10,533 nucleotides of DNA. It comes from an uncultured Actinomycetes bacterium (GTDB taxonomy: Bacteria > Actinomycetota > Actinomycetes > S36-B12). Below, in pieces: positions 1 to 5,837 of the stretch. The stretch is from NCBI GenBank assembly GCA_903918595.1, contig CAIXFB010000071.1, positions 1 through 10,533 of the forward strand, in the 5' to 3' direction. The notes under the pieces were generated by a model. It had not been told where the DNA came from and did no database searches. It worked only from the letters and a program-made list of their open reading frames with translations. The position numbers and the translations under genes are program-made. The stretch's first letter is position 1. The number at the start of each line of letters is the position of its first letter.

Positions 1-725
1 CCGAACACATGAAACTTCGGTTTGCGGGCAGCGGATAGATCTGAGTGGGTGAAGACGGCTTGCGTGCCATCGGTGAATGTGAGGGTCACCGTTGCATGAT
101 CGGCATTGGTCACATGGCGCCAGTGCCGCTTGTGGTTGACGCCCGTCACATACTCAATCGGCTGATCAAACACATTGAGAATTTGATCGAGGTAGTGCGA
201 GCCCCAATCAAAAATTGCACCGCCTGAAACTTCAGCGTCAGAGTGCCAGTAATCGCACGGTCGGGAATAGCCGCCGACAAAGCTGTCGTAATGGAAAACC
301 TCGCCAATCGCGCCTTCGTTGATCAAGCGTCGAATCGTGACGAAATCTGGATCGAATCGGCGGTTTTGATACACGACCAGGGTGAGTCCGCGCTCGTTGG
401 CAAGTGCGATGAGTTCATCGCATTGCTCCACGTTCAGTGCCATCGGCTTTTCCAGCACCACGTTGATTCCGCGTGTGAGAGCGGCTTTGGCCCAGTCGTA
501 GTGGGAATTGGGGGGAGTGGAGATCACTACAGCGTCGAGGAGCCCGGAATCAAGCATCTCTGTGGCATCGGTGAAAGTCGCGGCATCGGGTGCCAACTCG
601 AGTGCTGCGGCGATTCAGTCAGGGTTGGTGTCACAGACCGCGGTGAGGACCAGCCCATCCGTTGCTGCGATAGCCAGATTGTGCTCGTGTCCGATAGCCC
701 CGTAAGCAAGAAGTCCCATTCGCAT
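1..725 (-). pseudogene. Gfo/Idh/MocA-family oxidoreductase, 3'-truncated by window edge and interrupted by an in-frame TGA
   Basis: Reading leftward from the ATG at 725-723 gives 241 codons in one frame up to the window edge, with one internal stop, a TGA at 617-615 (codon 37). Family marks are clear on both sides of it. Before it is a Rossmann start GLLAYGAIGHEHN (the first Gly of GxGxxG is Ala). After it come STPPNSHYDWA, the EKP motif (E92-K93-P94, Lys being the usual catalytic/cofactor residue), QNRRFDPDF and GGAIFDWGSHYLDQI (D173, H177). Such enzymes are NAD(P)-dependent dehydrogenases of sugars or related compounds; the substrate cannot be told. The context NPD-stop-IAAALEL suggests an original CGA (Arg) changed to TGA by one C-to-T transition. 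The next ATG (557-555) would lose the nucleotide-binding motif. It starts 10 bases after the hydrolase stop. It could be a real pseudogene, a strain polymorphism or a sequencing error; identity of the family is secure. Confidence 0.85.
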
Positions 726-735
726 TTGATGAAGG

Positions 736-2256
736 CTACTTCACTCCGAGTGCCTTCGCGATTTCACGACCGATGACTTCCTGGCCGCGCACATTTGGAT
801 GGAAGCTTCCGCTGTTGAAGCCAGAGAAACCCGCGAAACCAAATACCCACGATTTCTCTCCGGCGCAGACCCCGTGGCCTGCCTTCGAGTCACCTGAGGC
901 GCCCCAGATCCCGGCGATGGGATTCCAACCCAACGCACCAGCAGTCCCAAAAATTGCTCCGTTCAACGTCCCACTGCCAGTTGGCAACGCCAAACTTTGG
1001 CCGCGTGTGGACTGGTATTGGTACGGGTTGGGAGCGGTGGGAGTCAAAATTGTGTCTCGTGCCCACTTGAAATCGGCTTGGTTGAGGGATAGGTAAGTGC
1101 AAGCGGCTCCATCTGCAGCCCGCGTGATGTCGGGATACGGCGTCGGCAGCACACTTGCCCCAGCGCTCATGCGCAGTCCTGGACTGGATGCCCCGTTGAC
1201 CAAAGTGCACGGTCCGCCAAAGCAGGGGGCGATCCGCGCATAAGCGGCGGGTAATTCAGCGATCTTCGTCTGTAAACCGGCTTGTATGTTCGGGAAGGCT
1301 GAGAGTGGAGGAAATGGAGCCTTGACGGTGGGGCAGTTGACGGCAATTGCGCATGTGGTGATGACCGAACTGAAACCAATGTCATTGCCACCGATGGAAA
1401 GAGTGAGAATGTCAATCCCACGCGTTCCGATGAGCGAGCGAACCTGCTCGATCTGACTCGCGGTAACTCCCTCTGCCGATTGGGCTCCGAGAATTCCTCG
1501 ATCTACGGTAGCGCCACTGCACGCAACATAAACGAGAGTCACCGAAGTTCGTGGCGATGATTGTTCTAACGCCAGTGCCGCTTGCGCTGGTCCACCTCGC
1601 GCACTTCGGTTGCACCGGTCCTGATCCCAGTAGGGTGTAAATGCTGTGATGATGTTGTTCCAGGCTTTGATGTTGCGTGGGTTTCCCTCACCCGAAGCGT
1701 ACGAGTCTCCCATGACCACCATGAGCAGATTGTTGACGTTGGCCGCGATGGATGATTGAGCTTTGGCATTACCGGATCGAACAATCAGTGTGAACTCGTG
1801 CGCGCCTTCAGGCAGCACAACTTTGGTGCGACACGTTTTCTCCGTGAGCGGTCGACTATTTGTGGTCGAGACCACAAGCCCATCGCGCTTTACCCGCCAC
1901 GCATACTCGGTGCCCTGTGATTCGCAGGCATTGAGTTGAACCGGGTAACCCTGGGGGTCTAGGTACCAGGAAAGTGTCCCATCAATAAGGCGCTCATTCG
2001 GTTGGGCCACGAAGTTTCCGGCGCCAACAAAATTCGGTGACGGCTGCGAACTCAATGCACCGGTGCGGGGCACTCCGCCATCGCCGTCAATGAAGCCGTC
2101 GCCGTTTGCATCCTTTGATTGCGGCACCATTGACCAAGAGCCTTTTGCCACCGGTGTATCGGGCGCGGCAACTGCCGGCAGCGCCATGGTCACGAGGATC
2201 AGGCTCAAGGTGGCTACGGCAGCGGAGCGGAACTTCATCTCCCCAAGGTAAACCAC
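736..2256 (-). CDS. Secreted SGNH/GDSL-family hydrolase (lipase/esterase-like)
   Basis: A 506-residue protein with an N-terminal signal peptide: hydrophobic stretch at about 11-30 ending ALPAVA-A, so cleavage is likely near residue 30. The SGNH hydrolase domain begins near 178: block I VVMGDSYASGEG (nucleophile S185), block II ACSGAT (about 246-250), block III SIGGNDIGF (N291) and the C-terminal block SFHPNVRGQ (H486). These fit an exported carboxylic-ester hydrolase; the substrate is unknown. Residues about 75-170 look like a beta-rich accessory region, and 49-60 (DANGDGFIDGDG) resemble a calcium-binding loop. The GTG at 2256 is preferred because AGGAG (2273-2269) lies 12 bases upstream; an ATG at 2238 gives a shorter signal peptide (MKFRSAAVATLSL) but lacks a well-placed ribosome site. 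The stop of the upstream gene lies against this AGGAG, suggesting coupling. Several Cys residues could form disulfides outside the cell. Confidence 0.92.
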   Translation of the reverse strand: MVYLGEMKFRSAAVATLSLILVTMALPAVAAPDTPVAKGSWSMVPQSKDANGDGFIDGDGGVPRTGALSSQPSPNFVGAGNFVAQPNERLIDGTLSWYLDPQGYPVQLNACESQGTEYAWRVKRDGLVVSTTNSRPLTEKTCRTKVVLPEGAHEFTLIVRSGNAKAQSSIAANVNNLLMVVMGDSYASGEGNPRNIKAWNNIITAFTPYWDQDRCNRSARGGPAQAALALEQSSPRTSVTLVYVACSGATVDRGILGAQSAEGVTASQIEQVRSLIGTRGIDILTLSIGGNDIGFSSVITTCAIAVNCPTVKAPFPPLSAFPNIQAGLQTKIAELPAAYARIAPCFGGPCTLVNGASSPGLRMSAGASVLPTPYPDITRAADGAACTYLSLNQADFKWARDTILTPTAPNPYQYQSTRGQSLALPTGSGTLNGAIFGTAGALGWNPIAGIWGASGDSKAGHGVCAGEKSWVFGFAGFSGFNSGSFHPNVRGQEVIGREIAKALGVK

Positions 2257-2271
2257 AGGCGGTCGACGCTC

Positions 2272-2526
2272 CTAGGCCTCCTCACCAGCGTGAACGTCAG
2301 CGCCAAGAAAGGGACAGTGCCGGCAACCACGATTGCAGCAGGTGCCCCGCTTCACATGTGTTTCTGCGGTGATGGCGAAAAGACCGGTAACGGGATCGAT
2401 ATAGCCGGCTTGACCCAACGCGATGGCTGCGCTGTGCGCGGCGATGATGCGCTCGTAGTTCGGGTTTCGTCGTGAGAGCCGCTCTGGGTGGGGGGTGAGC
2501 GGGTCCTGACGCACTTGATCGCTCAC
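2272..2526 (-). CDS. DUF5522-like small cysteine/histidine motif protein
   Basis: An 84-residue protein from a GTG start at 2526. The recognisable core is GYIDPVTGLFAITAETHVKRG followed by CCNRGCRHCP, so C63, C64, C68, H70 and C71 form a CC-x3-C-x-H-C-P cluster. From memory this is the pattern of the small DUF5522 family, often annotated as a possible metal-binding or oxidoreductase-like protein; no biochemical role is assigned here. The Cys/His spacing would suit zinc or an iron-sulfur cluster. No Shine-Dalgarno is well placed before the GTG, while TAGATT (a possible -10) lies just upstream, so a leaderless transcript is possible. The TAG stop (2274-2272) touches the ribosome site of the SGNH hydrolase gene, 15 bases from its start, so the two are probably one operon. 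Confidence 0.8.
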   Translation of the reverse strand: MSDQVRQDPLTPHPERLSRRNPNYERIIAAHSAAIALGQAGYIDPVTGLFAITAETHVKRGTCCNRGCRHCPFLGADVHAGEEA

Positions 2527-2585
2527 ACCCTGAATCTACCCACCTCGACGAGATGGCGCTGGGCGTGCGAACTACTCGCGCGATG

Positions 2586-3560
2586 TCAGTTCGAATTTGG
2601 TCGGTGCGGCTGGATCGCGTCGATCGGGATTTGACCGAACTTGCCCTTTTGGTAATCCTCGAAGGCTTCCATCACTTCAGCCTTAGTGCTCATGACGAAC
2701 GGGCCGTACTGAAAAACCGGCTCGCGCAGCGGGAGACCACCGATCAAGAACACGTCGAGGGCGGGGGATCGGGACTCTTGTGATTCGGAGGCCTGCAGGA
2801 CGATGGTGTCGCCATCGACCAATACCGCCATCTGACCTGTCTTGATCGGCTGACCTTGCACTCCAACTGTGCCGGTGCCCGAAAGTACATAGGCGAGCGC
2901 GTTGAAGTCTTTACGCCAAGGAATTTCAACTCGAGCCCCAGGAGCAAGGGTCACATGGGTGATGGCGAGGGGGGTATGTGAGATGCCTGGCCCGCTGAAA
3001 CCATTGATCTCGCCGGCGAGCACGCGGACGAGTGCGCCACCATCGGCGCTGGTGACCATGGAGCAATCACGGCCCTGCAGATCCTGGTACTGGGGAGCGA
3101 TGCGCTTCTTGGCTTTGGGCAGGTTGATCCACAGTTGCACTCCATGGAAGAGCCCACCTGATTCGACGAGCTTCTCCGGTGGCGTTTCGATATGCAGAAT
3201 GCCGTCACCCGCGGTCATGTATTGGGTGCCACCTTCAAGGATGACGCCTCCTCCACCATGTGAATCCTGATGCAGGAATTGGCCATCGATCAGGTAGGTG
3301 AAGGTCTCGAATCCGCGATGCGGGTGCCATGGGGTGCCTTTTGGCTCGCCAGGTGCGTATTCCACTTCACCCATTTGATCCATGTGGATGAAGGGATCGA
3401 GATCTTCCGGGGGAATGCCTGTGAATGCGCGGCGCACCGGGAAACCTTCACCTTCATGGCCCTGCGGTGCTGTGGTGATGGTCTTCACCTTGCGAGGACG
3501 TGCCTCAACGGGCACGGTCAGTCGGGGCAGGGTCAGGGTGTCGGCGGTCACGGCGGGCAT
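2586..3560 (-). CDS. Pirin family protein
   Basis: A 324-residue bicupin protein. The frame stays open further upstream to a TTG at 3611, but the ATG at 3560 is chosen because AAAGGAG (3573-3567) sits 6 bases before it. The N-terminal cupin carries the pirin signature WHPHRGFETFTYLIDG and HQDSHGGGG, then QYMTAGDGILHIE; by comparison with characterised pirins the metal ligands are H79, H81, H123 and E125. The C-terminal cupin (about 195-285) ends in the typical GGLPLREPVFQYGPFVM. Some bacterial pirins are quercetin 2,3-dioxygenases, others bind partner enzymes; the function here is open. It stands alone behind its own regulated promoter, 59 bases ahead of the DUF5522-like gene, and is divergent from the sulfur operon. 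Family assignment is firm, substrate unknown. Confidence 0.94.
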   Translation of the reverse strand: MPAVTADTLTLPRLTVPVEARPRKVKTITTAPQGHEGEGFPVRRAFTGIPPEDLDPFIHMDQMGEVEYAPGEPKGTPWHPHRGFETFTYLIDGQFLHQDSHGGGGVILEGGTQYMTAGDGILHIETPPEKLVESGGLFHGVQLWINLPKAKKRIAPQYQDLQGRDCSMVTSADGGALVRVLAGEINGFSGPGISHTPLAITHVTLAPGARVEIPWRKDFNALAYVLSGTGTVGVQGQPIKTGQMAVLVDGDTIVLQASESQESRSPALDVFLIGGLPLREPVFQYGPFVMSTKAEVMEAFEDYQKGKFGQIPIDAIQPHRPNSN

Positions 3561-3596
3561 GACGTTCTCCTTTAGCTTAGGAACTCGATATGAAAG

Positions 3597-3614
3597 TAGT
3601 TTAGCGTTCAACTA
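3597..3614. promoter_or_regulatory. 18-bp imperfect palindrome, candidate MarR-type operator of the pirin gene
   Basis: TAGTTTAGCGTTCAACTA matches its own reverse complement at 14 of 18 positions, with perfect TAGTT/AACTA arms. It overlaps the -10 box and spacer of the predicted pirin promoter, the position expected for a repressor. The shape (TAGTT-N8-AACTA) is what MarR-family dimers commonly bind, and pirin genes are often under MarR or similar redox/phenol-sensing repressors. No regulator gene is present in the window, so the protein that binds is inferred only. Confidence 0.55.
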
Positions 3615-3626
3615 AAAAGTGTGCAA
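3598..3626 (-). promoter_or_regulatory. Predicted sigma-70-type promoter of the pirin gene
   Basis: On the minus strand, TTGCAC (3626-3621) and TAAACT (3603-3598) are separated by exactly 17 bases. A start of transcription is expected near 3591, giving a 5' leader of about 30 bases with AAAGGAG before the ATG at 3560. The -35 box matches the consensus in only three positions and the -10 in four, but the ideal spacing and the overlapping palindrome support it. Confidence 0.5.
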
Positions 3627-3660
3627 GTGGGAAAGAGCAATTTTTCGGGTTGGTCCTTAC

Positions 3661-3675
3661 TGCGAGTAATTCGCA
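3661..3675. promoter_or_regulatory. 15-bp dyad TGCGA-N5-TCGCA in the divergent region
   Basis: TGCGAGTAATTCGCA has perfect 5-base inverted arms around a 5-base centre. It lies between the two divergent promoters, about 50-65 bases upstream of the predicted rightward transcription start, a usual place for an activator or a shared regulator. It may equally be chance; nothing else in the window repeats the motif. Confidence 0.3.
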
Positions 3676-3691
3676 AGTGGATCAACCGGAT

Positions 3692-3720
3692 TTGCACCAA
3701 CTACCCGCCACTGTTAATTT
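3692..3720 (+). promoter_or_regulatory. Predicted promoter of the sulfur operon leader
   Basis: TTGCAC (3692-3697) and TAATTT (3715-3720) are 17 bases apart, and TG at 3712-3713 makes an extended -10. Transcription would start near 3726-3728, almost exactly at the 5' base of aptamer helix P1 (3728). The -35 hexamer is identical to the one predicted for pirin. A transcription start a few bases further upstream would matter for how the riboswitch works (see findings). Confidence 0.5.
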
Positions 3721-3727
3721 CTCCCCA

Positions 3728-3805
3728 ACATCCAGAGCGACTGAGAGATCTGGCTCTTTGACGTCGCAGCAACCTCATCGCAGGTGCTAACGCCAGAACC
3801 GATGT
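3728..3805 (+). promoter_or_regulatory. SAM-clan riboswitch aptamer (SAM-I-like core without P4; resembles the SAM-I/IV variant)
   Basis: The sequence folds by hand into the SAM-I core. P1 pairs 3728-3732 (ACATC) with 3801-3805 (GATGT). P2 pairs 3737-3741 (GCGAC) with 3763-3767 (GTCGC), then a kink-turn-like loop (UGA opposite UUUGA), then 3745-3747 (GAG) with 3754-3756 (CTC). The P2 loop TCTGG (3749-3753) pairs with CCAGA (3793-3797) as the expected pseudoknot. P3 is AGCAACC (3768-3774) with GGTGCT (3783-3788), followed by AAC; AGCAACC...GGTGCTAA is close to the SAM-binding core of S-box RNAs. There is no P4 between the pseudoknot strand and P1, as I recall for the actinobacterial SAM-I/IV variant. 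Downstream genes for sulfur uptake and MetY suit SAM control. Which Rfam model fits best was not tested. Confidence 0.82.
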
Positions 3806-3818
3806 CGAGGAGTAAGTC

Positions 3819-3911
3819 ATGGGTTCACCGCACGCACACCTAGTCAATAGCTTCACCTCCTGCTTGGTAACGGACTTTGTTCGGACTGCCAGCGCACTCT
3901 GTATGCGCTGA
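3819..3911 (+). CDS. 30-codon cysteine-containing leader peptide ORF upstream of the transporter genes
   Basis: An ATG at 3819 follows a strong ribosome site (GAGGAG, 3807-3812) by 6 bases and opens a 30-residue frame ending in TGA at 3909-3911. The ribosome site begins two bases after aptamer P1, so this ORF, not the ATPase gene, is the first translated element under the riboswitch. The peptide has Cys at 15 and 28 and ends in DFVRTASALCMR. From memory this resembles the C-terminal pattern R-H-x-D-[FL]-x-R-V-[AS]-S-[AS]-L-C of short 'putative leader peptides' in Streptomyces and relatives, often upstream of sulfur genes. It has no signal peptide or domain. It probably acts in cis, through translation or stalling, rather than as a mature product. 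The ATPase start lies 71 bases downstream. The ribosome site is clear; the family match is from recall. Confidence 0.72.
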   Translation: MGSPHAHLVNSFTSCLVTDFVRTASALCMR

Positions 3912-3940
3912 CCAACCCGTTCACTGCACCACCAGTCTGC

Positions 3941-3958
3941 GCGGATTGCTCAATCCGC
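3941..3958 (+). promoter_or_regulatory. Hairpin between leader ORF and ABC ATPase gene
   Basis: GCGGATT and AATCCGC form a perfect 7-bp stem with a GCTC loop. It lies 29 bases after the leader ORF stop and 24 bases before the ATPase ATG. No U-run follows (CCCGTTCTCC), so it is not a standard intrinsic terminator. It could be a pause or attenuator stem or part of a translation-coupling structure. The ribosome site of the ATPase gene is weak (AAAGG, 3973-3977), which would make it dependent on coupling. Confidence 0.5.
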
Positions 3959-3982
3959 CCCGTTCTCCAAGCAAAGGCCACC

Positions 3983-4771
3983 ATGTCAATCTCGTCTCCT
4001 GCACGCACTGACGTAGCAGAGTTAGCACCAGCCCCGGTGCTTTTGAAGTCAGTCACCAAATCGTTCACGTCCAAGTCCACCCCGGGTGGTCGCGTAGACG
4101 TTCTTGAAGATATCAACCTCGCCATCCCACCAGGTGAGATTGTGGCAATCCTCGGCCCGAGCGGTTGCGGCAAATCAACCCTCCTGCGTCTCGTGGCTGG
4201 ACTTGAGCGCCCCACTTCAGGAGTGGTCACGGTTGATGGCCACGAAGTCACGGGGATTGATGCCCGATGTTCGGTTGTCTTCCAAGAACCTCGACTGCTC
4301 CCGTGGCGGTCGATCTCCGGCAACGTCAAGCTCGGCATCCGTGATCGCAGTGGCGCGCAGGAAATCGACCAATGGCTTGAACTCGTAGGTTTATCGGGCT
4401 TCGGAGATTATTTGCCCAAGCAAATTTCAGGTGGCATGGCCCAGCGCACGGCGCTTGCCCGAGCGTTGATCGGCCACCCGGGCGTGCTCTTACTCGATGA
4501 GCCCTTTGCCGCTCTTGATGCACTCACCCGAATGCAAATGCAGGATCTGCTCGTTGACGTGGCATCGCGCCTCGGCACGACAGTCCTGCTGGTCACACAC
4601 GACGTAGATGAGGCGCTCTACCTCGCTGATCGAGTGATCGTGCTTGGTAACAGGGGCGAGGGCATCTCAGAAGTCATCGACGTAGGAATTGCCCGGCCAC
4701 GTGATCGCAGCAACCCTGCACTCGCTCCACTTCGGGGAGAACTCCTGCGCCGCTTCGGAATCCACACCTGA
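3983..4771 (+). CDS. ABC transporter ATP-binding protein, sulfonate/taurine/nitrate family (SsuB/TauB-like)
   Basis: A 262-residue cytoplasmic ATPase that would power uptake through the permease encoded two genes downstream. All nucleotide-binding motifs are present: Walker A GPSGCGKST (58-66), Q-loop FQEPRLLPW (Q101), signature ISGGMAQR (148-155), Walker B VLLLDEP (168-174) and the switch His in VTHDVDEAL (H206). The PRLLPW Q-loop and SGGMxQR signature are typical of the SsuB/TauB/NrtC group. The first 20 residues are a variable extension. The ATG at 3983 is used since AAAGG is 5 bases upstream and no earlier start is in frame before a stop; the ribosome site is weak, fitting control by the leader. 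It is followed after 49 bases by the substrate-binding protein gene. Family is certain; the imported compound is inferred from operon content to contain sulfur. Confidence 0.94.
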   Translation: MSISSPARTDVAELAPAPVLLKSVTKSFTSKSTPGGRVDVLEDINLAIPPGEIVAILGPSGCGKSTLLRLVAGLERPTSGVVTVDGHEVTGIDARCSVVFQEPRLLPWRSISGNVKLGIRDRSGAQEIDQWLELVGLSGFGDYLPKQISGGMAQRTALARALIGHPGVLLLDEPFAALDALTRMQMQDLLVDVASRLGTTVLLVTHDVDEALYLADRVIVLGNRGEGISEVIDVGIARPRDRSNPALAPLRGELLRRFGIHT

Positions 4772-4820
4772 GTCAGACAACTTTCACTTCATCCAACAAC
4801 AACACAGACAGGACAAGAAA

Positions 4821-5837
4821 ATGCGAAACATCAACACCAAGAACGTAGTGGGAACACTTGCTGGAGCACTTGCGCTAGGGCTCGTATTGAGCGCTTGCGC
4901 AAGTGGCGAAGGACCTACCGAAGGCGACGATGCAGCGGGAGCAACCCGTCTTGGTATCGACTACGCCTACTGGAACCCGTTGAGCCTCGTGGTGCGCGAT
5001 CAAGGTTGCCTCGAAGATGCACTCACCGATCAGGGCGTCTCCGTTGAATGGGTGCTCTCCTCGGGCAGTAACAAGGCGAATGAGAACCTCAACGCGGAAG
5101 TTATCGATATCGGATCGACCGCAGGGGTTGCCTCCTTCGTAGCTCGCGCAAATGGAGCGGCGATCAAAACCATCGGCGTCTTCTCGCAACCAGAGTGGAC
5201 AGCAGTTGTGGTGCCAAGTGATTCCACGATCACCGAGGTCACCCAACTCAAAGGCAAGAAGATCGCCGCCACCAAGGGAACTGATCCCTACTTCTTTTTG
5301 CTCCGGTCCCTTAATGAGGCGGGCCTGAGTGAGACCGATGTAGAGATCATCAACTTGCAGCATGCAGACGGTCAAGCAGCCCTTGGTCGTGGTGACGTCG
5401 ATGCTTGGGCCGGTTTGGATCCGATCATGGCCACGACCGAAGTCAAGGACGGCGCGAAACTCATCTATCGCAACATCGACTTCAACTCTTACGGCGTGCT
5501 CAACGCCCGCGAGAATTTCTTGAAAGAGTCGCCAGAGCTCGTGGACCAGGTGCTCAATTGCTATGAGGATGCTCGCGAGTGGATCAAGGCAAATCCGTTC
5601 GAGGCGGCCACGCTGCTTGCTACGGAAGCTTCCATTGAGCAATCAATCGCCGAGAAGGTGCTCATCGAGCGCACAAATGTTGATGTGTCGATCGTTCCTG
5701 GCGCAGCCCAGCAAGGCGTGCTCGAGGCGGTGCTTCCGGTGTTGGTTGCTGAAGGTCAGGTGCGCTCGCAAGAAGAGGCCCAAGCTGCCCTCGATTCCCT
5801 GTATGACACCAGCTTTGCTGAGCGCGCAACGTCATGA
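4821..5837 (+). CDS. Lipoprotein substrate-binding protein of a sulfonate/taurine-type ABC transporter (SsuA-like)
   Basis: A 338-residue extracytoplasmic binding protein. The frame is open further upstream (first start near 4689, inside the ATPase gene), but the ATG at 4821 is chosen: it has AGGA 8 bases upstream and gives a proper lipoprotein signal, MRNINTKNVVGTLAGALALG then LVLSAC, so the lipobox is L23-S24-A25-C26 and the mature protein is anchored at C26. After a low-complexity linker comes an NMT1/SsuA-like fold: STAGVASFVARANGAAIKTI, PEWTAVVVPSDSTI, QLKGKKIAATKGTDPYFFL and GRGDVDAWAGLDP, each matching conserved stretches of aliphatic-sulfonate and taurine binding proteins. The length is usual for the family. 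The gene overlaps the permease gene by ATGA. The ligand is not readable; given the SAM leader and MetY, an organosulfur compound is likely. Confidence 0.9.
   Translation: MRNINTKNVVGTLAGALALGLVLSACASGEGPTEGDDAAGATRLGIDYAYWNPLSLVVRDQGCLEDALTDQGVSVEWVLSSGSNKANENLNAEVIDIGSTAGVASFVARANGAAIKTIGVFSQPEWTAVVVPSDSTITEVTQLKGKKIAATKGTDPYFFLLRSLNEAGLSETDVEIINLQHADGQAALGRGDVDAWAGLDPIMATTEVKDGAKLIYRNIDFNSYGVLNARENFLKESPELVDQVLNCYEDAREWIKANPFEAATLLATEASIEQSIAEKVLIERTNVDVSIVPGAAQQGVLEAVLPVLVAEGQVRSQEEAQAALDSLYDTSFAERATS

Noticed and set aside
615..617. TGA recoded as Trp or Gly, or selenocysteine
   Set aside because: TGA ends most genes here, including at ATGA overlaps, and no selenocysteine-type hairpin or catalytic Cys position fits at this site in the oxidoreductase family.
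243..776. Plus-strand open frame of 177 codons
   Set aside because: It lies opposite the oxidoreductase reading frame, whose motifs are unmistakable, and resembles no family I know; it is an antisense shadow.
3623..3680. Direct repeat GCAAGTGG (3623-3630 and 3673-3680)
   Set aside because: Only two 8-base copies, not symmetric to the promoters; too short to separate from chance.
3941..3958. Rho-independent terminator
   Set aside because: The stem is good but is followed by CCCGTTCTCC, not a U-rich run.
4875..5642. Minus-strand open frame of 255 codons inside the binding-protein gene
   Set aside because: The plus-strand frame has a lipobox and SsuA-like motifs; the antisense translation shows no recognisable domain.
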